From Actinomadura physcomitrii (GTDB lineage: Bacteria; Actinomycetota; Actinomycetes; Streptosporangiales; Streptosporangiaceae), in contig NZ_WBMS02000027.1 in assembly GCF_008923205.2 (NCBI RefSeq), forward strand, positions 62,001 to 126,000: DNA of 64,000 nucleotides, written 5' to 3'. Both the position numbers and the translations under genes were made by a program. The notes beneath the pieces were generated by a model. That model was given only the letters and a program-made list of their open reading frames with translations, ran no database searches and was not told the DNA's origin. Positions 52,512 to 60,627 of the stretch are shown in pieces. The first letter of the stretch is position 1. Every line of letters starts with the position of its first letter.

Positions 52512-53387
52512 ATGGACGAGCGCGAGTTCCTGGCGGAGCGGTTCGAGGAGCACCGGACGCATCTGAAGGCGGTCGCCTACCGGATGCTCGGGTCGCTGGC
52601 GGAGGCGGACGACGCCGTCCAGGAGGCGTGGCTGCGGCTGAGCCGGTCCGACGCCGGCGCGGTCGTCAACCTCGGCGGATGGCTCACCACCGTCGTCGGG
52701 CGGGTGTGCCTGGACATGCTGCGGTCCCGCACGTCCCGCCGCGAGGACCCCATCGACGAGTGGCTGCCCGATCCGGTGATCGCAGCGCCGGGCGGCACCG
52801 ACCCCGAGCAGGAGGCGCTGCTCGCCGACTCCGTCGGGCTCGCGCTGCTGGTCGTGCTGGAGTCGCTGTCGCCCGCCGAGCGGCTCGCGTTCGTGCTGCA
52901 CGACACGTTCGCGGTGCCGTTCGAGGAGATCGCGCCGATCGTGGGCCGCTCCCCGGATGCGGCGCGGCAGCTCGCCAGCCGCGCCCGCCGCCGGGTGCGC
53001 GGCGCCGCGCCCGTCCCCGAGCGCGACCGGGCCCGCCAGCGCGCCGTCGTCGAGGCGTTCCACGCCGCGGCGCGGGCCGGCGACTTCGAGGCGCTCGTCG
53101 CGGTCCTCGACCCGGACGTGGAGCTGCGCGCCGACCTCGGTGCCGCCGGCCGGCAGCATCTGCGCGGCGCGCGGACCGTCGCCGGCCAGGCGGCCGCCTT
53201 CAGCCGCGGCGCGGCCTACACCTCGCGTCCCGCGCTGGTCAACGGGACCGCCGGGGTCGTCGCGATGGACGGCGACCGCCCCGTGTCGGTGCTGTCGTTC
53301 ACCGTCTCCGGCGGCCGGATCGTCGCGATCGACATCCTCGCCGACCCGGTCCGGCTGGCGCGCCTCGACCTGTCCGTCCTGGACTGA
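52512..53387 (+). CDS. sigJ: ECF sigma factor of SigJ/ECF41 type with SnoaL-like C-terminus
   Basis: 291 residues. Sigma region 2: LKAVAYRMLGSLAEADDAVQ followed by EAWLRLSR. Region 4: LSPAERLAFVLHDTFAVPFE, then RSPDAARQLASRARRRVRG. A SnoaL-like C-terminal domain of ~100 residues follows (AFHAAARAGDFEALVAVLDP), which in ECF41 proteins modulates activity in place of an anti-sigma factor. The linker contains a WLPDP motif. ATG at 52512 with GAGGGGGGA upstream. ECF41 genes usually sit next to a carboxymuconolactone-decarboxylase or oxidoreductase gene; here the downstream partner is a deazaflavin-type oxidoreductase. Confidence 0.9.
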   Translation: MDEREFLAERFEEHRTHLKAVAYRMLGSLAEADDAVQEAWLRLSRSDAGAVVNLGGWLTTVVGRVCLDMLRSRTSRREDPIDEWLPDPVIAAPGGTDPEQEALLADSVGLALLVVLESLSPAERLAFVLHDTFAVPFEEIAPIVGRSPDAARQLASRARRRVRGAAPVPERDRARQRAVVEAFHAAARAGDFEALVAVLDPDVELRADLGAAGRQHLRGARTVAGQAAAFSRGAAYTSRPALVNGTAGVVAMDGDRPVSVLSFTVSGGRIVAIDILADPVRLARLDLSVLD

Positions 53388-53437
53388 CACGACTTTCCCG
53401 GCCCGTCGCGGGTAGGACGGGCCGGGAAGGGAGCGCC

Positions 53438-53911
53438 ATGGAGATCCCCAAGCGGCCCGCGCCGCCGTCGGGGCTGCGCCGGGCCCTGTTCCGGCTGCCC
53501 GTCCACCTGTACCGGATGGGCCTCGGCCCGCTGTTCGGGGACCGCTTCCTGCTCCTCGAGCACGTCGGCCGCGCGTCCGGCGAGCGGCGGCAGGCGGTCG
53601 TCGAGGTCGTCGAGCACTCCGGGGACGACTACATCGTGTGCTCCGGCTTCGGCCCCCGCACCGACTGGTACCGCAACCTGGTGAAGACGCCGCGGGCGAC
53701 CGTCCAGGTGGGGCGGAGCCGGTTCGCCGTGACGGCGCGTCCCCTGGACGCCGAGGAAGGCGGGGAGCTGATGATCCGCTACGCGCCGCGCCATCCCCGC
53801 TCCGCCATGAAGCTCCTCCGGTACATGGGCTACATCGTCGACGGCACCAAGGACGACTACCGGCGCGTGGGCCGCGAACTCCCCTTCGTCCGCCTCTCCC
53901 GCGTCCGCTAG
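53438..53911 (+). CDS. Nitroreductase/deazaflavin-dependent oxidoreductase family protein
   Basis: 157 residues, Ddn-like split barrel fold. HLYRMGLGPLFGDRFLLLEH, GRASGERRQAVVEVVEHSGD, CSGFGPRTDWYRNLVKTPRA and GGELMIRYAPRHPRSAM follow the pattern of F420-dependent Ddn-like proteins. It may use F420H2 to reduce quinone or nitro-aromatic substrates. The ATG at 53438 has GGGAAGGGAG upstream. It is probably under the upstream sigma factor; the stop overlaps that of the convergent transglutaminase-like gene. Confidence 0.85.
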   Translation: MEIPKRPAPPSGLRRALFRLPVHLYRMGLGPLFGDRFLLLEHVGRASGERRQAVVEVVEHSGDDYIVCSGFGPRTDWYRNLVKTPRATVQVGRSRFAVTARPLDAEEGGELMIRYAPRHPRSAMKLLRYMGYIVDGTKDDYRRVGRELPFVRLSRVR

Positions 53912-54447
53912 AGCGCGGTGGGCAGCGCCTCGACGCTGAGCGTGGACATCGACCGGAGAGCCTTCAGAACCGCAGGATGCGGCACCGCATGGACCGTCGG
54001 CAGCACCGGTACCGACGGGTACGCGAGCCGGTCCTCCGACGCGGAGAACTCCACGTGAACGTCATCGTTGTCGCCGCGCGGGTCGAGGAGGACCCAGCGG
54101 TCGTCCACCAGGGCCGCGCTGAGCCCGTGCACGAACCCGTCCACCACCTGGTAGCACAGACCCGCCTGGATGCCCCCGGCCCGCAGCAGAGCGACGTACG
54201 CGTTCGACTTGGCGTAGCAGAGGCCGGTGCCCTGCTCGAGGACGTCGGACGCGCGCCAGGTGACGCGGTCGTCCCCGGCGTCCATCGAGTGCGACACCCG
54301 GTCGCGGACGTGCTCGAACGCCGCGCGGGCGTAGGCGATGTCGTCGCCGGTGCGCAGGTCCGAGGCGATCCGCTGGACGAGCGGATGCTCGATGTCGATC
54401 GCCTCGGACGCGGCGAGGTAGTCCCAGGGCTCGGCGGCGAACTCCAT
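53908..54447 (-). CDS. Transglutaminase-like domain protein
   Basis: 179 residues. The transglutaminase-like core has the catalytic Cys in EQGTGLCYAKSNAYVALLRA, His in VDGFVHGLSAALVDD and Asp in WVLLDPRGDND, giving a full Cys-His-Asp triad. In bacteria such small members are mostly peptidases or of unknown role. The ATG at 54447 shares its A with the dapB stop (TGATG), so it is translationally coupled to dapB. The placement after dapB is unusual and may reflect local rearrangement. Confidence 0.85.
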   Translation of the reverse strand: MEFAAEPWDYLAASEAIDIEHPLVQRIASDLRTGDDIAYARAAFEHVRDRVSHSMDAGDDRVTWRASDVLEQGTGLCYAKSNAYVALLRAGGIQAGLCYQVVDGFVHGLSAALVDDRWVLLDPRGDNDDVHVEFSASEDRLAYPSVPVLPTVHAVPHPAVLKALRSMSTLSVEALPTAL

Positions 54448-55187
54448 CACAGGCCGAGCAGCGACTCGATGCCGACCGTCAGCCGGTCGGGAGACTCCAC
54501 GACCTTGCGGACCGCCAGCAGCACGCCCGGCATGAACGACTCGCGGTTCATCGAGTCGTGCCGGATGGTGAACAGCTCGCCGTGCCCGCCGAGCACGACC
54601 TCCTGGTGCGCGACGGCGCCGGACAGCCGGACCGCGTGCACATGGACGCCGTCCACATCGGCGCCGCGCGCGCCGTCGAACTCGTCGGTGGTCGCGTCCG
54701 GCGGCGGCGCGACCCCCGCCTCCGCCCGCGCGGCGGCGACCAGCTCGGCGGTCCGGTACGCCGTGCCGGACGGGGCGTCCACCTTGTTCGGGTGGTGCAG
54801 CTCCACGATCTCCACGGACTCGAAGAACGGGGCGGCCTTCTGCGCGAAGTGCATCATCAGCACCGCGCCGATGCCGAAGTTCGGGGCGATGAGCACGTTC
54901 GGGCCCTTGCCGCCGGTCAGCCACGACCGGACCGTGTCGAGCCGCGACGGGTCGAACCCGGTGGTGCCGACGACGGCGTGCAGCCCGCGGTCCACGCACC
55001 ACTTGAGGTTGTCCATGACCACGGCCGGGCGGGTGAAGTCGACGACCACCTCGGCGGCGGTCAACGGCTCCCGGTCGTCGTCCTGGTCGACGGCCGCGAC
55101 GAGCTCCATGTCGTCCGCGCCCTGCACGGCCCGGCACACCTCGGCCCCCATGCGGCCGCGCGAGCCCAGCACCCCAACCTTGATCAC
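54447..55187 (-). CDS. dapB: 4-hydroxy-tetrahydrodipicolinate reductase
   Basis: 246 residues. Reduces the DapA product with NAD(P)H. The N-terminal Rossmann motif is KVGVLGSRGRMGAEVCRAV. VVGTTGFDPSRLDTV, IAPNFGIGAVLM and the substrate loop ELHHPNKVDAPSGTA are conserved. Start ATG at 55187. dapA is encoded 16 kb away on the same strand, so the usual dap cluster is split by an accessory block. Confidence 0.96.
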   Translation of the reverse strand: MIKVGVLGSRGRMGAEVCRAVQGADDMELVAAVDQDDDREPLTAAEVVVDFTRPAVVMDNLKWCVDRGLHAVVGTTGFDPSRLDTVRSWLTGGKGPNVLIAPNFGIGAVLMMHFAQKAAPFFESVEIVELHHPNKVDAPSGTAYRTAELVAAARAEAGVAPPPDATTDEFDGARGADVDGVHVHAVRLSGAVAHQEVVLGGHGELFTIRHDSMNRESFMPGVLLAVRKVVESPDRLTVGIESLLGL

Positions 55188-55246
55188 GTGTTCCTCCCGA
55201 TGAAGCGTGCGACGAGCCTACCGGCCCGGCCGCCGCCTCCCGCGCG

Positions 55247-55627
55247 TCAGTCCCGGTCGTCGTCGGCGACGAACAGGTTGAGCAGCCAGCTCACCACGCC
55301 GATGATGATCGCCCCCCAGAACGCGGGCCAGAACCACTCGACACGGAACGGCACGTCAAGTTTCCCGGCCACCCAGCTGGTCAGCATGAGCAGCCCCGCG
55401 TTCACCACCAGGGCGATGAGCCCCAGCGTGACGATGTAGAGCACGCAGCCGAGCACCTTGATGACCGGCTTCAGCACCGCGTTGATGACGCCGAAGATCA
55501 CCGCGACGACCAGCAGCGTCAGCGCCTTCTCCCCCGCACCGCCGCCCCGCACGTCGATGCCGTCCACCACGGCGGATGCCACCCACAGCGCGACCGCCGA
55601 GATGAGCACCCGGACAAGGACCTTCAC
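55247..55627 (-). CDS. Phage holin family 4-type membrane protein
   Basis: 126 residues with four membrane helices: VLISAVALWVASAVVDGIDV, then ALTLLVVAVIFGVINAVLKP, then VLYIVTLGLIALVVNAGLLM, and FWGAIIIGVVSWLLNLFV. Matches the small superfamily IV holin-like membrane proteins (PF04020) found in many non-phage actinobacterial loci; no phage genes are nearby, so a lysis role is unlikely. Start ATG at 55627. Immediately upstream lies the 144-bp repeat array. Confidence 0.85.
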   Translation of the reverse strand: MKVLVRVLISAVALWVASAVVDGIDVRGGGAGEKALTLLVVAVIFGVINAVLKPVIKVLGCVLYIVTLGLIALVVNAGLLMLTSWVAGKLDVPFRVEWFWPAFWGAIIIGVVSWLLNLFVADDDRD

Positions 55628-55713
55628 CCCGCCCCGGTACCCGAACCCCCCTCGTCCCTAACCGAGCCGCCGGCTGAACACGCCGGCGGAAGACCCGACC
55701 TCAGCCACCGCCC

Positions 55714-56139
55714 ACGGGCAGGCCCGCGGAGCGAGTGCAGCGAGCGCAGCGGGCCTGCCCGGCGGTCGGCAGGCTATTTCGCGCGGAGCTCCAGCGGAGC
55801 GGGAAACAGCCCGTCCGTCGTGACGGGGGTTCCAGGGGGTCGCCCCCCTGGGAAGACACGGGCAGGCCCGCGGAGCGAGTGCAGCGAGCGCAGCGGGCCT
55901 GCCCGCCGGTCGGCAGGCTATTTCGCGCGGAGCTCTAGCGGAGCGGGAAAAAGCCTGCCGACCGTGACGGGGGTTCCAGGGGGTCGCCCCCCTGGGAAGA
56001 CGCGGGCAGGCCCGCGGAGCGAGTGCAGCGAGCGCAGCGGGCCTGCCCGCCGGTCGGCAGGCTATTTCGCGCGGAGCTCTAGCGGAGCGGGAAAAGCCTG
56101 CCGACCGTGACGGGGGTTCCAGGGGGTCGCCCCCCTGGG
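55714..56139. repeat. Tandem array of a 144-bp unit (3 copies) with three stems per unit
   Basis: Copies start at 55714, 55858 and 56002. Each has stem 1 GGCAGGCCCGC/GCGGGCCTGCC around a ~21-base loop. Copies 2 and 3 have stem 2 CGGTCGGCAGGCT/AGCCTGCCGACCG. All have stem 3 CCAGGGGG/CCCCCTGG. The right arm of stem 2 is altered in copy 1. The stem-1 loop contains GGAGCGAGTGCAGCGAGCGC, very like part of the dispersed element. It fills the gap between the M16 peptidase stop and the holin-like gene. Confidence 0.93.
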
Positions 56140-57456
56140 TTAACCGAGCCGGTTCCCGACGGGGCCGATGACGGTGAGGGCTTGGGGGGCGGCGAGGATG
56201 TCGCGGGCGACGTCGCGGACGTCGTCGAGGGTGACGGCCTCGATGCAGGCGAGGACGTCGTCGACCGGCAGCAGCGACTCGTACACCAGCTCGCTCTTGC
56301 CGATGCGGCTCATCCGGGAGCCGGTGTCCTCCAGGCCGAGGACCATGGCGCCGCGCAGCTGGCCTTTGCCGCGCTCGAGCTCCTCGGCGGTGAGGCTCTG
56401 CTCGGCGGCGCGGTTCACCTCGTCGCGGCAGATCGACAGGACCTCCTCGACCTTGCCGGGCTGGCAGCCGGCGTAGACGCCGAAGATGCCGGAGTCGGCG
56501 TACTGGGCGGTGTAGCTGTACACCGAGTACGCCAGGCCGCGCTTCTCGCGAATCTCCTGGAAGAGGCGGGACGACATGCCGCCGCCGAGGGCCGCGTTGA
56601 GGACGCCGAGCGCGAAGCGGCGGTCGTCGGTGCGGCACACGCCGGGGACGCCGAGGACGATGTGCGCCTGCTCGGTGTCCTTGTCGATGACGACGGTGCG
56701 CGGGTCGACGACCGCGGCGGGCCCGCCGACGCGCGGCGGGGCGGGCTCGGCGTCGCCGGTCAGGTGCCCGGCGAACGCCTTGGACACCAGCCGGACGACC
56801 TCGTCGTGGTCGATGTTCCCGGCGACGGACACCACGAGGCTGGACGGGGTGTAGTGCTCCCGGTAGTAGCCGTGGATGCGGTCGCGGGACAGCGCGTTGA
56901 TCGAGTCCTCGGTGCCGAGGATGGGCCGGCCGAGCGGGGTGTCGCCGTACAGCGCGGTGGCGAACTCGTCGTGGATGAGGTCGCCGGGGTCGTCGTCGCG
57001 CATGTGGATCTCTTCGAGGATCACGCCGCGCTCGGCCTCGACGTCCTCGGGCCGGTTGACGGAGTCGGCGACCATGTCGGACACGACGTCCACGGCGAGC
57101 GGGAGGTCGGAGTCCAGCACCCGCGCGTAGTAGCAGGTGTACTCCTTGGCGGTGAACGCGTTGAGGTCGCCGCCGACCGCGTCGAGCGCGGCGGAGATCT
57201 CCAGCGCCGACCGCCGCCTGGTGCCCTTGAACAGCACGTGCTCGAGGTAGTGGCTGGCGCCGGCGTCGGCGGGCGCCTCGTCGCGGGACCCGACGGCCGA
57301 CCAGACGCCGAACGCGGCGGACCGCACCGCCGGCGTCGACTCGGTGATGATCCGCAGCCCGCCGGGCAGCACGGTGCGGCGGACCACCGCGCCGGCGTCG
57401 TCGGTGTGGATCGTGGTGGTGGTGCCGGGCTCCTGCGCCCGCGCCGGCAGGGTCAC
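56140..57456 (-). CDS. M16 family zinc peptidase
   Basis: 438 residues. The inverted zinc motif HxxEH is in GASHYLEHVLFKGTRRRS, and the distal Glu lies about 75 residues later (ERGVILEEIHMRDDDPG). The C-terminal half is the usual inactive partner domain with GGGMSSRLFQEIREKRGLAY. Found after pnp in most actinobacteria; it may process peptides or protein termini. GTG start at 57456. Its stop is the first base of the gap filled by the 144-bp repeat array. Confidence 0.92.
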   Translation of the reverse strand: MTLPARAQEPGTTTTIHTDDAGAVVRRTVLPGGLRIITESTPAVRSAAFGVWSAVGSRDEAPADAGASHYLEHVLFKGTRRRSALEISAALDAVGGDLNAFTAKEYTCYYARVLDSDLPLAVDVVSDMVADSVNRPEDVEAERGVILEEIHMRDDDPGDLIHDEFATALYGDTPLGRPILGTEDSINALSRDRIHGYYREHYTPSSLVVSVAGNIDHDEVVRLVSKAFAGHLTGDAEPAPPRVGGPAAVVDPRTVVIDKDTEQAHIVLGVPGVCRTDDRRFALGVLNAALGGGMSSRLFQEIREKRGLAYSVYSYTAQYADSGIFGVYAGCQPGKVEEVLSICRDEVNRAAEQSLTAEELERGKGQLRGAMVLGLEDTGSRMSRIGKSELVYESLLPVDDVLACIEAVTLDDVRDVARDILAAPQALTVIGPVGNRLG

Positions 57457-57504
57457 GGTGTCACTCGCATTCGGTGGTGTGCGGGGTCGGGGGGCGGAAA
57501 GCGG

Positions 57505-57538
57505 CCGACCGGCCTGCCCGGGCGGGCAGGCCGGTCGG
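57505..57538 (-). terminator. Terminator after pnp
   Basis: CCGACCGGCCTGCCC pairs perfectly with GGGCAGGCCGGTCGG around a four-base loop, 15 bp. It lies 17 bases after the pnp stop, before the M16 start. Confidence 0.75.
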
Positions 57539-57554
57539 TCATCGCGTGCTCGGA

Positions 57555-59903
57555 TCAGGAGTTGCGCTGGCCGGCGTCGTCGGAGCCGCGGCGGGTGCGG
57601 CGGCGGCGCGGGGCGCGGTCGCCGTCGTCGCGGCGCGGGCGGCGCTCACCGGAGTCGCCCGAGTCGCCGTCGGCCTCGGCCGCGGCGGCCGGCTCGTCGG
57701 CGCGCTCGGCGGACTCGCGCTCGATCACCTCGACCGGCACCAGCGACAGCTTCCCGCGCTGGTCGATCTCGGTGACCTCGACCTGGATCTTCTCGCCGAC
57801 GCCCATCACGTCGTCGACGTTCTCGATCCGGGCGCCGCCGTGCAGCTTGCGGATCTGCGAGACGTGCAGCAGGCCGTCCTTGCCGGGCAGCAGCGACACG
57901 AAGGCGCCGAACGTGGTGGTCTTGACGACGGTGCCGAGGAACCGCTCGCCGACCTCCGGCATGTGCGGGTTCGCGATCGCGTTGATCGCGGTCCGCGCCG
58001 CCTCGGCGGACGGGCCGTCGGTCGCGCCGACGTAGATGGTGCCGTCGTCCTCGATGGTGATGTCGGCGCCGGTGTCGTCCTGGATCGAGTTGATCATCTT
58101 GCCCTTCGGGCCGATGACTTCGCCGATCTTGTCGACCGGGACCTTGATGGTGATGATCCGCGGCGCGTTCGGGCTCATCTCGGCGGGCGCCTCGATGGCC
58201 TCCTGCATCACGTCCAGGATCGCCAGCCGGGCGCCCTTGGCCTGCTTCAGCGCGGCGGCCAGCACCGAGGCGGGGATGCCGTCGAGCTTGGTGTCCAACT
58301 GCAGCGCGGTGATCAGGTCGCGGGTGCCGGCGACCTTGAAGTCCATGTCGCCGAACGCGTCCTCGGCGCCGAGGATGTCGGTGAGGGTGACGTACTCGTC
58401 GCCCTCGTTGATCAGGCCCATCGCGATGCCCGCCACCATCTGCTTGAGCGGGACGCCCGCGTCCAGCAGCGACATGGTGGACGCGCAGACCGAGCCCATC
58501 GAGGTGGAGCCGTTGGACCCGATCGCCTCCGACACCTGCCGGATCGCGTAGGGGAACTCCTCGCGCGACGGCAGCACCGGGATCAGCGCGCGCTCGGCGA
58601 GCGCGCCGTGCCCGATCTCGCGGCGCTTGGGCGAGCCCACCCGGCCGGTCTCGCCGGTGGAGTACGGCGGGAAGTTGTAGTTGTGCATGTAGCGCTTGGT
58701 GCGCTCGGGGTTCAGCGTGTCGATCATCTGCTCCATACGGAGCATGTTCAGCGTCGTCACGCCGAGGATCTGCGTCTCGCCGCGCTCGAACAGCGCCGAC
58801 CCGTGCACCCGCGGGACCACGTGGGCCTCGGCGGTGAGCTGGCGGATGTCCTTCAGCCCGCGGCCGTCGATGCGCAGCCCGTCGCGGATGACCCGCTCGC
58901 GGACCAGCTTCTTGGTGACGGCGCGGTAGGCGGCGGAGATCTCCTTCTCGCGGCCCTCGAACTGCTCGGCGAGCTTGTCCTGCGCGGCGGCCTTGATCTC
59001 GTCGAGGCGGCTCTCGCGCTCCTGCTTGGCGGCGATCGTCAGCGCCTGCGCGAGGTCGCCGCTGACGGCGTCGGTGACGGCGGCGAGCACGTCGTCCTGG
59101 TAGTCCAGGAAGATCGGGTACTCGGCGGTCTCCTTCGCGGCGACCTTCGCGAGGTCGCTCTGCGCCTTGCACAGCACCTTGATGAACGGCTTGGCCGCCT
59201 CGAGGCCCTGCGCGACGGTCTCCTCGGTCGGGGCGGTCGCGCCCTCGCCGACGAGCTTGATGGTGTCGCGGGTGGACTCCGCCTCCACCATCATGATCGC
59301 GACGTCGCCGTCCTCCAGCACCCGGCCGGCGACGACCATGTCGAAGGTCGCGCGCTCCAGCTCGGGGTGGGTCGGGAAGCCGACCCACCGGCCGTCGATC
59401 AGCGCGACGCGGACGCCGCCGATCGGGCCGGAGAACGGCAGCCCGGCCAGCTGGGTGGACATCGACGCGGCGTTGATCGCCACGACGTCGTACAGGTGGT
59501 CGGGGTGCAGCGCCATGATCGTCTCGACGATCTGGATCTCGTTGCGCAGCCCCTTGCGGAACGACGGCCGCAGCGGCCGGTCGATCAGCCGGCAGGTCAG
59601 GATCGCGTCCTCGGACGGGCGGCCCTCGCGGCGGAAGAACGAGCCGGGGATGCGCCCGGCCGCGTACATCCGCTCCTCGACGTCCACGGTCAGCGGGAAG
59701 AAGTCCAGGTTCTCCTTGGGCTTCTTGGACGCGGTGGTCGCCGACAGCACCATCGTCTCGTCGTCGAGGTAGGCGACGGCGGAACCGGCCGCCTGGCGGG
59801 CCAGCCGGCCCGTCTCGAACCGGATGGTGCGGGTGCCGAACGTGCCGTTGTCGATCACGGCCTCGGTGCTCTGCGCTCCGTCGATGCGCACGGCTTCTGT
59901 CAC
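57555..59903 (-). CDS. pnp: Polyribonucleotide nucleotidyltransferase
   Basis: 782 residues. Two RNase PH domains; in the second, SEAIGSNGSTSMGSVCAST and GDMDFKVAGTRDLITALQLD carry the catalytic Asp residues. KH domain: VPVDKIGEVIGPKGKMINSI. S1 domain: GERFLGTVVKTTTFGAFVSL. The C-terminal ~50 residues are a charged Arg/Asp-rich tail (GDSGDSGERRPRRDDGDRAP), as in other actinobacterial PNPases. Start ATG at 59903, about 265 bases after rpsO. In actinobacteria the enzyme is also a poly(A)-like polymerase. Confidence 0.97.
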   Translation of the reverse strand: MTEAVRIDGAQSTEAVIDNGTFGTRTIRFETGRLARQAAGSAVAYLDDETMVLSATTASKKPKENLDFFPLTVDVEERMYAAGRIPGSFFRREGRPSEDAILTCRLIDRPLRPSFRKGLRNEIQIVETIMALHPDHLYDVVAINAASMSTQLAGLPFSGPIGGVRVALIDGRWVGFPTHPELERATFDMVVAGRVLEDGDVAIMMVEAESTRDTIKLVGEGATAPTEETVAQGLEAAKPFIKVLCKAQSDLAKVAAKETAEYPIFLDYQDDVLAAVTDAVSGDLAQALTIAAKQERESRLDEIKAAAQDKLAEQFEGREKEISAAYRAVTKKLVRERVIRDGLRIDGRGLKDIRQLTAEAHVVPRVHGSALFERGETQILGVTTLNMLRMEQMIDTLNPERTKRYMHNYNFPPYSTGETGRVGSPKRREIGHGALAERALIPVLPSREEFPYAIRQVSEAIGSNGSTSMGSVCASTMSLLDAGVPLKQMVAGIAMGLINEGDEYVTLTDILGAEDAFGDMDFKVAGTRDLITALQLDTKLDGIPASVLAAALKQAKGARLAILDVMQEAIEAPAEMSPNAPRIITIKVPVDKIGEVIGPKGKMINSIQDDTGADITIEDDGTIYVGATDGPSAEAARTAINAIANPHMPEVGERFLGTVVKTTTFGAFVSLLPGKDGLLHVSQIRKLHGGARIENVDDVMGVGEKIQVEVTEIDQRGKLSLVPVEVIERESAERADEPAAAAEADGDSGDSGERRPRRDDGDRAPRRRRTRRGSDDAGQRNS

Positions 59904-60133
59904 GGGAAACCTCCTCAGGGTTCCTTCGTCGGTCCTCGCGGCCGTTTCCCGTGGCTTGTCACGCTGCCGGTCTTCGATCGAAGCACCCGGATCGTCAGGC
60001 CCGCCGATGCGGCGGGACGGATCCGGAAGCCACTACCGAGGACCGGCCCGCACCAGCGGTGTCCGCGAGGCTCTTCTCTTCGGTTCTTCACCCCCGGACG
60101 GGACGTCGCGGCCCCGTCCGGGTCATAGAAAGA

Positions 60134-60162
60134 GAGGGAGCGGCCCGGCGGGCCGCTCCCTC
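60134..60162 (-). terminator. Intrinsic terminator after rpsO
   Basis: GAGGGAGCGGCCC pairs with GGGCCGCTCCCTC around a short loop. On the minus strand it is followed by TCTTTCTAT, a T-rich tail, seven bases after the rpsO stop. Confidence 0.85.
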
Positions 60163-60168
60163 ACCGTG

Positions 60169-60438
60169 CTAGCGGCGCAGACCGAGTCGCTCGATCAGCT
60201 GCCGGTAGCGGTTGATGTCCTTGTTGCTCAGGTACTTCAGGAGCCGGCGACGACGGCCGACCAGCAGCAGCAGGCCGCGGCGGCTGTGGTGGTCGTGCTT
60301 GTGCTCCTTGAGGTGCTCGGTCAGATCGTTGATGCGGCGCGTCAGCAGCGCGACCTGGACCTCCGGCGATCCGGTGTCACCCTCAGTGGTCGCGTACTCG
60401 GCGATGATCTGGTTCTTCGTGGCGGTGTCGAGCGACAC
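60169..60438 (-). CDS. rpsO: 30S ribosomal protein S15
   Basis: 89 residues, standard length. Family segments: AEYATTEGDTGSPEVQVALL, RINDLTEHLKEHKHDHHSRR and GLLLLVGRRRRLLKYLSNKD. It binds 16S rRNA helices 20-22 and is needed early in 30S assembly. Start ATG at 60438. It has its own strong terminator, so pnp is mainly expressed from its own promoter or by read-through. S15 often represses its own synthesis through its leader; no such structure was checked here. Confidence 0.98.
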   Translation of the reverse strand: MSLDTATKNQIIAEYATTEGDTGSPEVQVALLTRRINDLTEHLKEHKHDHHSRRGLLLLVGRRRRLLKYLSNKDINRYRQLIERLGLRR

Positions 60439-60627
60439 GTGGCTCCTTCGATGAGATCGTCACCCGCAGATCCGGGCCCGGTGGGCGCTCGGGTCCGCAT
60501 GGTGCGTTTTGAGAGGTGGTGAGCCGCATGAGGGTGCAGCTCAACCGCGCCGGGACCCACCCGGCGACTCTTCACCGTACCATGTCGGCTCGACTGCGTT
60601 ACCGGCCGTGTTCGCGCCCCGCGGGCG

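Noticed and set aside
55247..55627. Holin-like gene as a sign of prophage
   Set aside because: No other phage gene, integrase or attachment site is seen; this family is common outside phages.
55714..56139. The 144-bp array as a CRISPR array
   Set aside because: The units are contiguous with no unique spacers and no cas genes are present; units are too long for CRISPR repeats.
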